NCBI RefSeq assembly: GCF_014698995.1
Contig: NZ_JACWZZ010000003.1
Span: 1-64,000, forward strand
Source of the DNA: Hymenobacter duratus
GTDB taxonomy: Bacteria; Bacteroidota; Bacteroidia; Cytophagales; Hymenobacteraceae
Reading direction: 5' to 3'
DNA: 64,000 nt
The position numbers and the translations under genes are program-made. How positions within the stretch are numbered: the first letter of the stretch is position 1; every line of letters starts with the position of its first letter. This document shows, piece after piece, positions 45,864-54,655 of this stretch. The notes beneath the pieces were generated by a model that saw only the letters and a list, made by a program, of their open reading frames with translations, was not told where the DNA came from and made no database searches.

Positions 45864-46334
45864 ATGGCTCAACGTACCCTTGCCGTCATTCAGGCACTCC
45901 GCGACACAGCCCAGCACCTTGCCACGCAAGCGCCTTATCAATGGGGCCACATGGGCAGCTGCAACTGCGGCCACTTGGCCCAGACGATTACCAAGCTCAC
46001 CAAAGCCGAGATTCACGCCCGTGCGATGCAGCGCTACGGCGACTGGGAGCGGCAGCTGCTTGACTACTGCCCCACCAGCAGCCTGCCCATCGACCAGACA
46101 ATTGACGAGATGCTGGCCGCTGGCTTCACCCGTACCGACCTCACGCATTTAGAGCGCCTCTCCGACCCGGCTGTATTGGCGGCCATTCCGTTCGAGCGCC
46201 GCAATGCCCTGCGCCACAACCAGCGCGACGACGTGGTGCTGTACCTGCGTACCTGGGCCGACCTGCTGGAAAACCACCTGCTGGCCGATATCCAACTCCC
46301 GCATCTGCTGCCGGCTCCGGCCGTGCTTGCCTAG
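45864..46334 (+). CDS. Conserved hypothetical protein with CNCGH motif
   Basis: A 156-residue cytoplasmic protein, mostly helical. The MGSCNCGHLAQ segment near residue 32 (two Cys, one His) could hold a metal or a disulphide; another Cys sits in LLDYCP. There is no signal peptide. The C-terminal half carries VLYLRTWADLLE-type helices. It is not recognised. It ends before a strong terminator, and appears to be expressed alone. Confidence 0.75.
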   Translation: MAQRTLAVIQALRDTAQHLATQAPYQWGHMGSCNCGHLAQTITKLTKAEIHARAMQRYGDWERQLLDYCPTSSLPIDQTIDEMLAAGFTRTDLTHLERLSDPAVLAAIPFERRNALRHNQRDDVVLYLRTWADLLENHLLADIQLPHLLPAPAVLA

Positions 46335-46376
46335 CCAAGTCAGCTTGAACATCCCGCTCCTAGCTTATACAACCTT

Positions 46377-46412
46377 AAAGCCCCACCTGACTGGCGTCGG
46401 GTGGGGCTTTTT
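46377..46412 (+). terminator. Terminator
   Basis: 11-bp stem (46377-46387 with 46400-46410) followed by T residues. Confidence 0.8.
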
Positions 46413-46500
46413 ATGAGGTAGTACGCGGCCTCCTGCAGGGCAACTTTGCCTCTTTAGCAGAAGCCAAGCCTGACAGGCCCTTGCAGAGAACTAGCGGAAC

Positions 46501-46671
46501 CTAGTAGTTAACGTTGCTGCGTTGTGCTTCGCGGTAATTCTCGGCGCGGTGGGCACGCTTGTATTCCGCATCAGCATTCGGGTCTTTCTCGGCGTCGGGG
46601 GCTTGCGAGCAGGAAGTCAGAAACAGCGGGGTGCTGGCGGCAAGCAGGAAAAGCAGACGGAATTTTTTCAT
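46501..46671 (-). CDS. Small lipoprotein
   Basis: A 56-residue lipoprotein: signal peptide with lipobox LTSC (Cys about residue 21) and a polar, charged mature part with Tyr and Asn (NADAEYKRAHRAENYREAQ). The start MKKFRLLF is fixed by the signal peptide. A -33/-7 promoter pair ends 4 bases before this ATG, so the mRNA is probably leaderless. Function is unknown. Confidence 0.75.
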   Translation of the reverse strand: MKKFRLLFLLAASTPLFLTSCSQAPDAEKDPNADAEYKRAHRAENYREAQRSNVNY

Positions 46672-46675
46672 GGCC

Positions 46676-46706
46676 CAAAGGTAAGCACCACCCGTAAAAT
46701 CACAAA
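46676..46706 (-). promoter_or_regulatory. Complete promoter abutting the small lipoprotein start (leaderless)
   Basis: On the minus strand TTTG (46703-46706), a 19-nt spacer and TACCTTTG (46676-46683), the full Bacteroidota consensus. Only 4 bases separate the -7 box from the ATG. Confidence 0.7.
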
Positions 46707-47425
46707 GCACCTTTTGCCCTATGAATTCCGGCTGCAGAAGGCACAGCCAGGTCAGGCGCAAGCGTCTGGGCCAGCAGCAGTTTATTACATAAGTAAACAA
46801 CGAGAATCGTATCCGCTTCGGAGCCTTCTATGTCAACCTACCGAGTATTCGTCGCCGAGCCTGCTGGGCTTGTTTCCCTGGCTGTGGTACCTGGCCGTAG
46901 GTGCCGGAAGGCGAGTTCGTGCGTACTGGTCCAAAGCCTGTCTATAGCTTGTTACTAACTTTAGCAACCCCAATTCTATTAGCCGGGCAAAACGCGGTGT
47001 TTATTTCACTATACCCTGCCAAGAGGCTTGTCAAAAGGCTTAGCAAAACCTAGTACCAGAAAGCCTTACACCCCTCTTAGGCACCAATACAACTATACCA
47101 ACAATCAAAAACACCTTTTTCAACCTAAATCAACATATACCATAACTTCAATCAAAATTCATAAACTATTGATATTAAACACTATAAATAAAAATATCAA
47201 AAGACGTGTCAGTACCTATTTTTGCATGCTGACATTTTGAATTATAGCTCTACATAAACGAAATAAATCTATAGTATTTCCATACCCATTGCCTGTCCCT
47301 ATTACGGTTTTCAGCGCCATTTGGATGCTCACTGACAAATTGCACTGAGGAATAGCAAACATACCTAATACGGAATATTATCGTGGTGTGCTCGGATGGG
47401 GATTCGCACCGCGGTGACACCCCTG
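46707..47425. other. Intergenic region with an AT-rich stretch
   Basis: About 720 bases without a convincing gene. From about 46990 to 47390 the sequence becomes strongly A/T-rich, unlike its surroundings. It contains a TGTCAG/CTGACA inverted pair (from about 47207) around a TATTTTTG box (47217-47224). No RNA gene was recognised; a small RNA or remnant of transferred DNA is possible. Confidence 0.4.
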
Positions 47426-48073
47426 TTAGCCTTCTGGCTGGTAGTCGGTAAATGTGCCATCCCGGTAGAAAATCACGATCCTTCTTATTGCTTTTCCCTT
47501 GTCAGCAACCTGAGCTACAAGTGACGACTCAGAGGGCATGGCCAACTCAGAAGCCGGGGCTTGGCGATTTACGGCCGTTGCACCTTCGTTGCGGTTGTTT
47601 CCGTGGCCTACGGTGGCAGGCACGGTAGCTGTGGCTATTGCAGCCTGAGAATGCATATCGGTGTTTAGCGCAGAGGGTGGCAAAGCCTCTGTTGCCGTGC
47701 TCGAAGCTGCTACAGGCGCACTTGTAACCTGCTCAGCTGTGCCATTGCCAAATGAGATGCCTTGCTGCGCCTCACGGGCAGGTTTTGGCGCTTTTAGAAT
47801 GCTTCGTCTAGCAGGAGCCGGGGGCAGCGCAGGCGCTGAAGGCAGACTAACGCCTGAAGCGGGCTCGGCAGCCATAGTTCCGGCACCGGTGAGCAGCCAT
47901 GGCAGTGCAATGTCGGGGAAGGCTGCTATTATCTTCTGGACGACCTCCAGGCTGGGCTTATTACGGCCGCTCATTATGTGGCTCACTATGGGCCGGGCTA
48001 CCCCTATTGCATCCGCAAACTGCGTTGGCGTAAGCTGTCTGGCCTCCAAAAGTGTTCTGATCCTTTCTACCAT
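47426..48073 (-). CDS. XRE family transcriptional regulator
   Basis: A 215-residue regulator. Residues about 1-60 form an XRE/Cro-type helix-turn-helix: TPTQFADAIGVARPIVSHIMSGRNKPSLEVV is the DNA-binding part (shown here only by its edges, TPTQFADAIG and SHIMSGRNKP). A long Ala/Thr-rich disordered middle follows, and the last ~20 residues (IVIFYRDGTFTDYQPEG) are structured. Such regulators control their own promoter. A 35-bp palindrome 100 bases upstream is a candidate operator. Confidence 0.85.
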   Translation of the reverse strand: MVERIRTLLEARQLTPTQFADAIGVARPIVSHIMSGRNKPSLEVVQKIIAAFPDIALPWLLTGAGTMAAEPASGVSLPSAPALPPAPARRSILKAPKPAREAQQGISFGNGTAEQVTSAPVAASSTATEALPPSALNTDMHSQAAIATATVPATVGHGNNRNEGATAVNRQAPASELAMPSESSLVAQVADKGKAIRRIVIFYRDGTFTDYQPEG

Positions 48074-48095
48074 AACCGTTTCATTCGTTTGATTA

Positions 48096-48103
48096 CAAAT
48101 GTA
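48096..48103 (-). promoter_or_regulatory. -7 box TACATTTG of the XRE gene
   Basis: TACATTTG on the minus strand, 22 bases before the XRE ATG at 48073. No clear -33 box. Confidence 0.5.
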
Positions 48104-48175
48104 CAGTTATAATTTCCTGCTCATACCTGTAGTAGATAGTATACAATTGTATTGAATAGTTGTGTGTGCATTCCT

Positions 48176-48210
48176 GGCTGTTTACATATGTATAACATAT
48201 GTAAACAGCC
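48176..48210. repeat. 35-bp palindrome upstream of the XRE gene
   Basis: 16-bp perfect inverted repeat (48176-48191 with 48195-48210, 3-nt centre) with a core ACATATGT in each arm. AT-rich core and GC ends fit an operator, possibly for XRE autoregulation. Confidence 0.65.
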
Positions 48211-48270
48211 TACTCCTGTAGCTTCACTCCATAGTGCCGGTAAGCCACCGGCCCGAAAGTGGGGGCATAA

Positions 48271-48309
48271 CAAAAGCCCCATCGTGCAGTATCAGCACAA
48301 TGGGGCTTT
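48271..48309 (-). terminator. Terminator of the L,D-transpeptidase gene
   Basis: 15-bp stem (48273-48287 with 48295-48309, one wobble), 7-nt loop, followed on the minus strand by TTTTGTT. Confidence 0.8.
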
Positions 48310-48381
48310 CCAGTAAGAACTAATACGGACTTAGCTATCAGGCCTCAGCTTGCGGATTGCAGCCAGCCGGGAGCCACTTCC

Positions 48382-50187
48382 TTAATTAAAGTATTCTTTA
48401 GCCAGCGACTTGTCATGGCCATATATGTCGTCCCGGAAATGCACGTTGCCGGCGTTGTCTACCCAAGCCGTGAAGTAGACCAGGTAGACCGGCAGATGCT
48501 CCGGCAGGCTTACATACTTCTCCTCACGACCGGCTATGGTTTCTTCGATCTTCATCATGTCCCAGCCGGGCTTGTTGCGCAGCAGGTATTCAGCCAGTTT
48601 CAGCGGCTCGGCTACCCGTACGCAGCCGTGGCTGAAGCCCCGCTTCGCCTGGCTGAACAACTCATCGTGCGGGGTGTCGTGCAGGTACACATCGTTGGAG
48701 TTAGGGAAGATGAACTTCACGTCGCCGAGGTCGTTCTTGGGTCCCGGCCGACGGCGCAGCGTGTACTTCCAGGTAGCCGGGGTCAGGTTGGCCCAGTCGA
48801 TGCTATTCGGATCGATGGGGGTAGCCTTGGCACCAGAGCCCTTCACCACCTCCATATCGAGCCGGTCGAGGGTAGCCTGCGCATTGGCCGCAAGCTTCGG
48901 GCGAAGCTCCTTATCGATGATGCTGTACGGCACGTTCCAGTAGGGAGCCAGCACCACGTATTCCATCTTGTCGCTGAAGACCGGGGTGGCATTGAGGGCC
49001 TTTCCTACGATAACCCGCATGTCGAAAACCTCCTTGTTGTTTTCAATCATGTGGAGTTTATAGTCGGGGATATTTACGAGCAGATAGCTCGGCTCGAAGC
49101 GCTTCGGAATCCAGCGCCACCGCTCCATATTCAGGATCAGTTGATCGATGCGCTGGGCTACCGGAATGTTGAGCAAACGCAACGTTTCGCCCCCTACTAC
49201 CCCATCTGGGTTGAGGCCGTTTTGTGTCTGGAATGACTTTACTGCCTGCACCAACTCGGCATCATATTTCTCACCGGGCGCGGCTGCGAGCGGAACGGCA
49301 GTACCCGTGTTGTCCGGCTTGTTCGCTACTGTGCGGGCTGGAGTAACGGCCGGGTCTGCAACAGTTGGTGCAGCGGCAACCGGAGCCGCCGCCGGGGCTT
49401 TGGTACCCAGCAGGCGCTGGCGCAATGCAGCTACGGCCGGAGAGGTCTGGCCCGGCTTGAGCTTGGTAGTTGCCGGGATAGTAGCCCAGCCGCCATTGCG
49501 CTGTAGCGCACGGTATTCTGCCAAGGCCTTCTTCAGCTGGTCATATTCCGGATGCAGCGGCTCGAACTCGTAATACGGGTACGTGCTTTCGCGCTCCTTC
49601 AGAATCGTCATCAGCGCTTTGTGCAGCTTGATTTTATTGCGTTTCACCTGCCAGTCAATGGTCTTGACAGCGCGCGGGTCTACGGTGCCCCGGTAGAAAT
49701 CGGAAGCCCAGTTGAAATACGTACCGGACAGCGCTACGTCAATCTCCTTTTCCAGGGCGTTGCGTTTGGTAGAGTCGGATTGGGCAGCCTCCAGGTCAGC
49801 GAAAAGCTTATCGAAGTCCTTGGTTCTGTATTCTTTAGGATCAAGGCCTTCATCGGCGGCCTTGTTCAGAACGCCCAGCATCGTCTTGGCCTGCGGTACC
49901 AGCTCGTGGTTGCGGAACCAGCCGAGGCGGAAATCCCGCTCCCGGTAGAACTTTTTGCCCCACTCAATCTGGTCTTTAAACTTGGGTTCGGCACTCATGT
50001 ACTTCACGATGTACACGCTGTCGAGGGTTGGCTGAGGGCCACCGGCTTTGGCCGGGCCACCAGGCAGGGCATCCTTGATTTTCTCCTTCTGCTCCTGGCT
50101 ACACGACGAGGCAGAGGCCAGCATCGTGAGGCCCAGAAGCCAGAACAGCAGAGTAGTCAGGAAAGCCGGACGAAATGATGAATTCAT
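48382..50187 (-). CDS. L,D-transpeptidase family protein (YcbB-like), lipoprotein
   Basis: A 601-residue exported protein, probably a lipoprotein (hydrophobic signal ending ASSC). A peptidoglycan-binding_1 domain (AVKSFQTQNGLNPDGVVG, about residues 322-345) precedes the YkuD catalytic domain, whose SHGCVR block (about residue 515) contains the active-site Cys and the His. Size and layout match YcbB/LdtD, which makes 3-3 cross-links in peptidoglycan or attaches lipoproteins. The start MNSSFRPAFL is chosen over the earlier ATG at 50223. Complete. Confidence 0.93.
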   Translation of the reverse strand: MNSSFRPAFLTTLLFWLLGLTMLASASSCSQEQKEKIKDALPGGPAKAGGPQPTLDSVYIVKYMSAEPKFKDQIEWGKKFYRERDFRLGWFRNHELVPQAKTMLGVLNKAADEGLDPKEYRTKDFDKLFADLEAAQSDSTKRNALEKEIDVALSGTYFNWASDFYRGTVDPRAVKTIDWQVKRNKIKLHKALMTILKERESTYPYYEFEPLHPEYDQLKKALAEYRALQRNGGWATIPATTKLKPGQTSPAVAALRQRLLGTKAPAAAPVAAAPTVADPAVTPARTVANKPDNTGTAVPLAAAPGEKYDAELVQAVKSFQTQNGLNPDGVVGGETLRLLNIPVAQRIDQLILNMERWRWIPKRFEPSYLLVNIPDYKLHMIENNKEVFDMRVIVGKALNATPVFSDKMEYVVLAPYWNVPYSIIDKELRPKLAANAQATLDRLDMEVVKGSGAKATPIDPNSIDWANLTPATWKYTLRRRPGPKNDLGDVKFIFPNSNDVYLHDTPHDELFSQAKRGFSHGCVRVAEPLKLAEYLLRNKPGWDMMKIEETIAGREEKYVSLPEHLPVYLVYFTAWVDNAGNVHFRDDIYGHDKSLAKEYFN

Positions 50188-50458
50188 GCAGGTAAGTAAG
50201 AGGGAATAAAAGAACACGCTCAACCGGCATACTAGTAGCCAGTTGCGCGTTCTACTGTGTTCCGGGCCTATTAGTTGCCCACAGCACAGCTTATTCCACT
50301 GCCTGCAAGATAGCAGTTTTGTTGTTAGACTTTCCTATCAGCGGTCTTCCCAGTAAGTGTGGACGCAGTAGGAGTGCTGGTCTCATTTCGTTTGCTTTAG
50401 CGAAGAGATGTTATCGGCCGCCAGCCCAGCCGTTCCCAGCCACGCGGTCAGTTTTGGC

Positions 50459-50466
50459 TACCTTTG
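50459..50466 (+). promoter_or_regulatory. -7 box TACCTTTG of the M1 peptidase gene
   Basis: TACCTTTG, 59 bases before the ATG at 50526. It also argues against the in-frame start at 50319. The rest of the 338-base gap (50188-50525) shows no gene. Confidence 0.5.
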
Positions 50467-50525
50467 GCGCGCCCTGTAGCCCTCAAAGTGCTGGCTACGG
50501 CTTTCATGTACCTGCTCGTTTTCTT

Positions 50526-52334
50526 ATGCCCGCTTCCACCATCTCCCCTATGCACACCACGCCCGATCCGCACAGCTATGCCCGTCCCACCGAAGTCAGC
50601 GTCCACCATCTGGCGCTCGACCTGGCAGTAGACTTTACGGCACGCCTACTACGAGGCACTGCTACCTGGCAGCTCCGCAACTCCGGCGCTACCGAACTGC
50701 TGCTCGATGCACGGGAGCTGCAGATTGAGGCCGTGCTGCTGGGCGGCCCAGCTGGTGAGCCTACCACCTTTGAACTGGGCACTATGGATGCCGTGCTGGG
50801 CCAGCCCCTGCGCATTGCCATTCATCCCGACACAGCTACCGTTACCATCCGCTACCAGACCGCGCCGGGGGCTGCCGCTCTGCAGTGGCTGAGCCCGGAG
50901 CAAACGGCCGGCCGCCAGTATCCGTTTCTGTTCACCCAGTCGCAGGCTATTCTGGCCCGCACCTGGATTCCCTGCCAGGACTCGCCCGGCATCCGGTTCA
51001 CGTATGAAGCCCGTGTGCAGGCTCCAGTAGAGCTATTGGCGTTGATGAGTGCCAGCAACCCGCAAAAGCGCAATACCACTGGCGAGTACCATTTCCGGAT
51101 GGACCAGCCGATTCCGGCCTACCTGATGGCACTGGCCATCGGCGACCTGGAATTCACGCCGCTCAGTGCCCGCACCGGTATCTATGCTGAGCCGATAACG
51201 CTGCCCGTAGCAACAAACGAGTTTGAGGATCTGGAGAAAATGGTGAGCGCCGCCGAAGACCTGTACGGGCCTTACCGCTGGGACCGGTATGATTTGCTGG
51301 TCCTGCCTCCCTCCTTTCCGTTTGGTGGAATGGAGAACCCGCGTTTAACATTTGTAACGCCTACGATTCTGGCCGGCGACCGTAGCCTGACCAGCTTGGT
51401 AGCGCACGAGCTGGCTCATTCCTGGAGTGGCAACCTCGTAACCAATGCTACCTGGAATGATTTCTGGCTGAACGAAGGCTTCACGGTGTACTTTGAGCGG
51501 CGCATTATGGAGAAGCTCTACGGCCGCCCCTACGCCGATATGCTGCAGGTGCTTGGCCATTCGGCGCTGCTCCACACCGTGGAAGAACTCGGAGCGACCA
51601 GCCCTGACACGCACCTGCACCTGAACTTGGCCGGCCGCGACCCGGACGAGGGCCTCAATGAAATTGCCTACGAAAAAGGCGACTACCTCCTGCTCACCTT
51701 GGAACACCTGGTGGGCCGCCCGGCGCTGGACACCTTTATTAAGGAGTACTTCGCCCGTCACAGTTTTCAGAGTATGGACACCGCTTCCTTTGTGGCGTAC
51801 CTGCGCCGCGAGCTACTGGACAAGCACCCCGGACTGGAGGAGCAGGTCCAGCTCGGTGCCTGGATCAACCGGCCCGGCATTCCGGCCGTGGCTCCACCCG
51901 TCGGCTCGGCCCGATTTGATGCCGTGGAGGATGCGCTGCAAAACTGGCAGCAGGGCACGCCGGCACGCGTGCTGAACACCGACGAATGGAGCAGCCACGA
52001 ATGGGTGCATTTTCTGCATGGCCTTCCCAAAGCAATGACTACTCCGCAGCTAACGGAGCTGGATGCGGCCTTCGGCTTCACGCTGTCCGGCAACGCCGAA
52101 ATTCTGGCCGCCTGGTTTCCGCACACCATTGCTGCCGGCTACTCCCCCGCCTATGAAGCCCTGCATCAGTTCCTAACCCATGTGGGCCGCCGCAAATTTC
52201 TGGTGCCGCTCTACAAAGCACTGCTGGCCACACCCGGCGGCGCGGCGCGGGCCCGCCAGCTCTACGCCGAGGCCCGGCCCAATTACCATTCAGTCGCTAC
52301 GAGCACCTTTGACGTATTAGTGGGCAAACCATAG
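50526..52334 (+). CDS. M1 family metallopeptidase (LTA4-hydrolase-like)
   Basis: A 602-residue zinc aminopeptidase. The substrate-binding motif GGMENP (about residue 268) and the zinc site HELAH...NE (about 293 and 316) are intact. The C-terminal helical domain is of the leukotriene-A4-hydrolase type (EEQVQLGAWINRPGIP, then EWVHFLHGLP). No signal peptide, so it acts in the cytoplasm on peptides; the substrates are not known. An alternative start lies at 50550. Confidence 0.95.
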   Translation: MPASTISPMHTTPDPHSYARPTEVSVHHLALDLAVDFTARLLRGTATWQLRNSGATELLLDARELQIEAVLLGGPAGEPTTFELGTMDAVLGQPLRIAIHPDTATVTIRYQTAPGAAALQWLSPEQTAGRQYPFLFTQSQAILARTWIPCQDSPGIRFTYEARVQAPVELLALMSASNPQKRNTTGEYHFRMDQPIPAYLMALAIGDLEFTPLSARTGIYAEPITLPVATNEFEDLEKMVSAAEDLYGPYRWDRYDLLVLPPSFPFGGMENPRLTFVTPTILAGDRSLTSLVAHELAHSWSGNLVTNATWNDFWLNEGFTVYFERRIMEKLYGRPYADMLQVLGHSALLHTVEELGATSPDTHLHLNLAGRDPDEGLNEIAYEKGDYLLLTLEHLVGRPALDTFIKEYFARHSFQSMDTASFVAYLRRELLDKHPGLEEQVQLGAWINRPGIPAVAPPVGSARFDAVEDALQNWQQGTPARVLNTDEWSSHEWVHFLHGLPKAMTTPQLTELDAAFGFTLSGNAEILAAWFPHTIAAGYSPAYEALHQFLTHVGRRKFLVPLYKALLATPGGAARARQLYAEARPNYHSVATSTFDVLVGKP

Positions 52335-52456
52335 CGCCGGATTTCCGCTGGGAATCTCACTTCCGGAAGCTCGACACTGATTTGGCTGGCCCGAAGCTTG
52401 CATTCGGACGACAGTAGTTTTATTTTTCGTTTTCCTTCAGTTGATTTTTTGCGTTG

Positions 52457-53401
52457 ATGACATCCAAACCTCTCGGTAAGCTTATTGCCATAGGCGGCAA
52501 CGAGGACAAGGGCACGTATCCCAATCCCCGCACAAAAAAGAAATACTACCTCAACTTTTTTGAGTTGGGCATTCTGAAACGGGTTATTCTGGAATCCGGT
52601 CAGGAAGACCCCCGCATTGAGGTCATCACCACGGCCTCCATGATTCCGGATGAAGTGGCCCGCATCTACATATCCTCGTTCACGATGCTCAACTGCAACA
52701 ACGTGAACATAATGGATATCCGGACGCCCGAAGATGCCCGGCAGCCGGAATACCTGGAGCGCCTGCGCCAAGCCGACGTGGTGATGATGAGCGGGGGCAA
52801 CCAGTCGCGGCTGACGGAAATGTTCGGCGGCTCCGAGTTTCTGCAGATTCTGAAGCAGCGCTACTACGAGCACCCCAACTTCATTATTGCCGGTACTTCA
52901 GCCGGGGCCATGGCCATGTCCAAAACCATGATCAAAGGCGGCAGCGTGCCCGACGCGCTGATGAAGGGCGCCGTGAAGATGGGTACCGGCCTGGGCCTGA
53001 TCGACAATGTCGTCATCGACTCGCATTTTGTGAAGCGCGGCCGTTTCGGGCGTCTTATTGAGGCAGTGGCACTCCACCCCAAGCTCATCGGTATCGGACT
53101 GGGCGAAGACACCGGCGTACTCATCACCGAGGGCAACCACCTGGAGGCTATCGGTTCTAATATGGTCATCATCATGGACGGCCATAAGCTGGAGCACAAC
53201 AACGCCGCCGCCGCCAAAAAAGGCGAGGCCATTTCCATCGAAAGCATGCTACTGCATGTGCTGGTGAAAGGCAACCTTTACGATGTGCGCCAGCGCGAAT
53301 TCTATCCGGACCTGAAGCTGCGCCAACAGGCCGCCGACTCCATCCGGATGACGGCCGGCCAGGATGCCAATGCTTCGCCGGTATCCACAGAGGCTCAGTA
53401 G
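52457..53401 (+). CDS. cphB: Cyanophycinase
   Basis: A 314-residue serine peptidase of family S51. The Ser nucleophile lies in AGTSAGAM (about residue 147). An IGGNEDKG motif opens the protein, and MMSGGNQSRL and GLGEDTG are as in cyanophycinases. It hydrolyses cyanophycin (multi-L-arginyl-poly-aspartate) to beta-Asp-Arg dipeptides. The convergent isoaspartyl peptidase next door would cut these dipeptides. A cyanophycin synthetase gene is not in the window. Confidence 0.92.
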   Translation: MTSKPLGKLIAIGGNEDKGTYPNPRTKKKYYLNFFELGILKRVILESGQEDPRIEVITTASMIPDEVARIYISSFTMLNCNNVNIMDIRTPEDARQPEYLERLRQADVVMMSGGNQSRLTEMFGGSEFLQILKQRYYEHPNFIIAGTSAGAMAMSKTMIKGGSVPDALMKGAVKMGTGLGLIDNVVIDSHFVKRGRFGRLIEAVALHPKLIGIGLGEDTGVLITEGNHLEAIGSNMVIIMDGHKLEHNNAAAAKKGEAISIESMLLHVLVKGNLYDVRQREFYPDLKLRQQAADSIRMTAGQDANASPVSTEAQ

Positions 53402-53416
53402 GCTGCTTTCAAGAGC

Positions 53417-53453
53417 AAAAGGCCTCGTATCCTGCAGGATACGAGGCCTTTTT
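53417..53453. terminator. Perfect palindromic bidirectional terminator
   Basis: 36-bp perfect palindrome (centre at CTGCAG) with A run on the left and T run on the right, between convergent genes. Confidence 0.9.
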
Positions 53454-53514
53454 ATGCTCGGCTCACAGCGCTAGGCTACTCCTTATATATATAGGCCCCA
53501 AAACACCTGGCGCG

Positions 53515-54510
53515 CTAGTCCTTGTAAATACCAATGTAGAGGCCCGAACCCGAACCCATGCTGCCGCGGTACATGCCCTCAGAGTTGAAGGGCAGGGCAA
53601 TATTGCCGGCCGCGTCTACGGCCACCAATCCACCTTCGCCGCCAATAGGCGCCAGCTTGTCGTGCACAACTACGCGGCAGGCGTCGGCCAGGCTCAGCCC
53701 GCGGTATTCCATCAGGCAACTAATATCGTGCGCTACCACGGCCCGCAGAAAAAACTCGCCGTGCCCGGTACAGCTGATGGCGCAGGTACGGTTGTCGGCG
53801 AAGGTGCCGCTGCCGATAATAGGTGAGTCGCCGATGCGGGAGTAGCGTTTGTTGGTCATGCCACCGGTGCTGGTCGCGGCGGCCAGGTTGCCGTGTTGGT
53901 CGCGGGCCACGGCTCCCACCGTGCCCATTTTCTTTTTCGGGTCTTGGTTACTGGCAAATGCGGCGGGCTCCGAGACGGGCGCTGTTGTTTCCGTGTGTAC
54001 CGGCTCGGAGTGGTCGAGGCGCATGCGGCCTTCCTGCAGCGCCTCCTGCAGCTGGTCGTAGCGCTGCTGAGTGAAGAAGTACTCGGCAGACTGCAACGGC
54101 AGACCATGCTCCCGGGCCAGTTCGTCGGCGCCGGGGTAGGCCAGCAGCACATGGTCGGTTTTTTCCATCACGAGGCGGGCGGCCCGAATCGGATTCTGCA
54201 CGGCGCGGGCTCCGGCTACGGCTCCGGCCGCCCGGTTGCGGCCATCCATAATGGCGGCGTCCATTTCATGGTGGCCTTCATGCGTGAATACCGCTCCCCG
54301 GCCAGCATTGAACAGCGGACAGTCTTCGAGACTGCGCACGGCGGCTTCCACAGCGTCGAGGGCAGGGCCACCCTCCCGCAGGATGGCGTGGCCGGCTTCC
54401 AGGCTCCGTTGCAGCGCCGCCTGGTAGGCCTGCTCCTTTTCGGGCGTCATCAGCCGGCGCGAAATAGTGCCGGCTCCTCCATGGATGGCCAGTGCGAAGG
54501 AAGAATTCAT
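53515..54510 (-). CDS. Isoaspartyl peptidase/L-asparaginase
   Basis: A 331-residue N-terminal-nucleophile hydrolase. It opens with ALAIHGGAGTI; the autocleavage site KMGTVGAVA (the Thr of GTVGAVA becomes the N-terminal nucleophile) follows, with TSTGGMTNKR and SCTGHGEF around the active site. It hydrolyses beta-aspartyl dipeptides, which would complete cyanophycin breakdown with the neighbouring cyanophycinase, and can also repair isoaspartyl residues. The start MNSSFALAIHG is chosen over an earlier ATG at 54549, which overlaps the promoter. Confidence 0.93.
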   Translation of the reverse strand: MNSSFALAIHGGAGTISRRLMTPEKEQAYQAALQRSLEAGHAILREGGPALDAVEAAVRSLEDCPLFNAGRGAVFTHEGHHEMDAAIMDGRNRAAGAVAGARAVQNPIRAARLVMEKTDHVLLAYPGADELAREHGLPLQSAEYFFTQQRYDQLQEALQEGRMRLDHSEPVHTETTAPVSEPAAFASNQDPKKKMGTVGAVARDQHGNLAAATSTGGMTNKRYSRIGDSPIIGSGTFADNRTCAISCTGHGEFFLRAVVAHDISCLMEYRGLSLADACRVVVHDKLAPIGGEGGLVAVDAAGNIALPFNSEGMYRGSMGSGSGLYIGIYKD

Positions 54511-54546
54511 AAGTAAAGCAGCAAAAAGAAAAGTGGGAACGTAAGA

Positions 54547-54554
54547 CAAAGGTA
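54547..54554 (-). promoter_or_regulatory. -7 box TACCTTTG of the isoaspartyl peptidase gene
   Basis: Reads TACCTTTG on the minus strand, 36 bases before the ATG at 54510. Confidence 0.5.
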
Positions 54555-54612
54555 CGTAGGCTACTGCCGCTAAGCCGTGCTAAAGAGGCTAGCCGGAACC
54601 CGTTTTTTTTCG

Positions 54613-54620
54613 TACGTTTG
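54613..54620 (+). promoter_or_regulatory. -7 box TACGTTTG of the DUF3127 gene
   Basis: TACGTTTG, 35 bases before the ATG at 54656; no convincing -33 box. Confidence 0.45.
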
Positions 54621-54655
54621 ACAGACTGTTTTCACCCCCACAAACTATTACCCTT

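Noticed and set aside
46522..46947. 141-codon frame opposite the small lipoprotein
   Set aside because: Mostly antisense to the lipoprotein and its promoter; no domain.
47028..47240. 70-codon frame in the AT-rich intergenic region
   Set aside because: Composition-driven; no start context, no domain and includes an inverted repeat.
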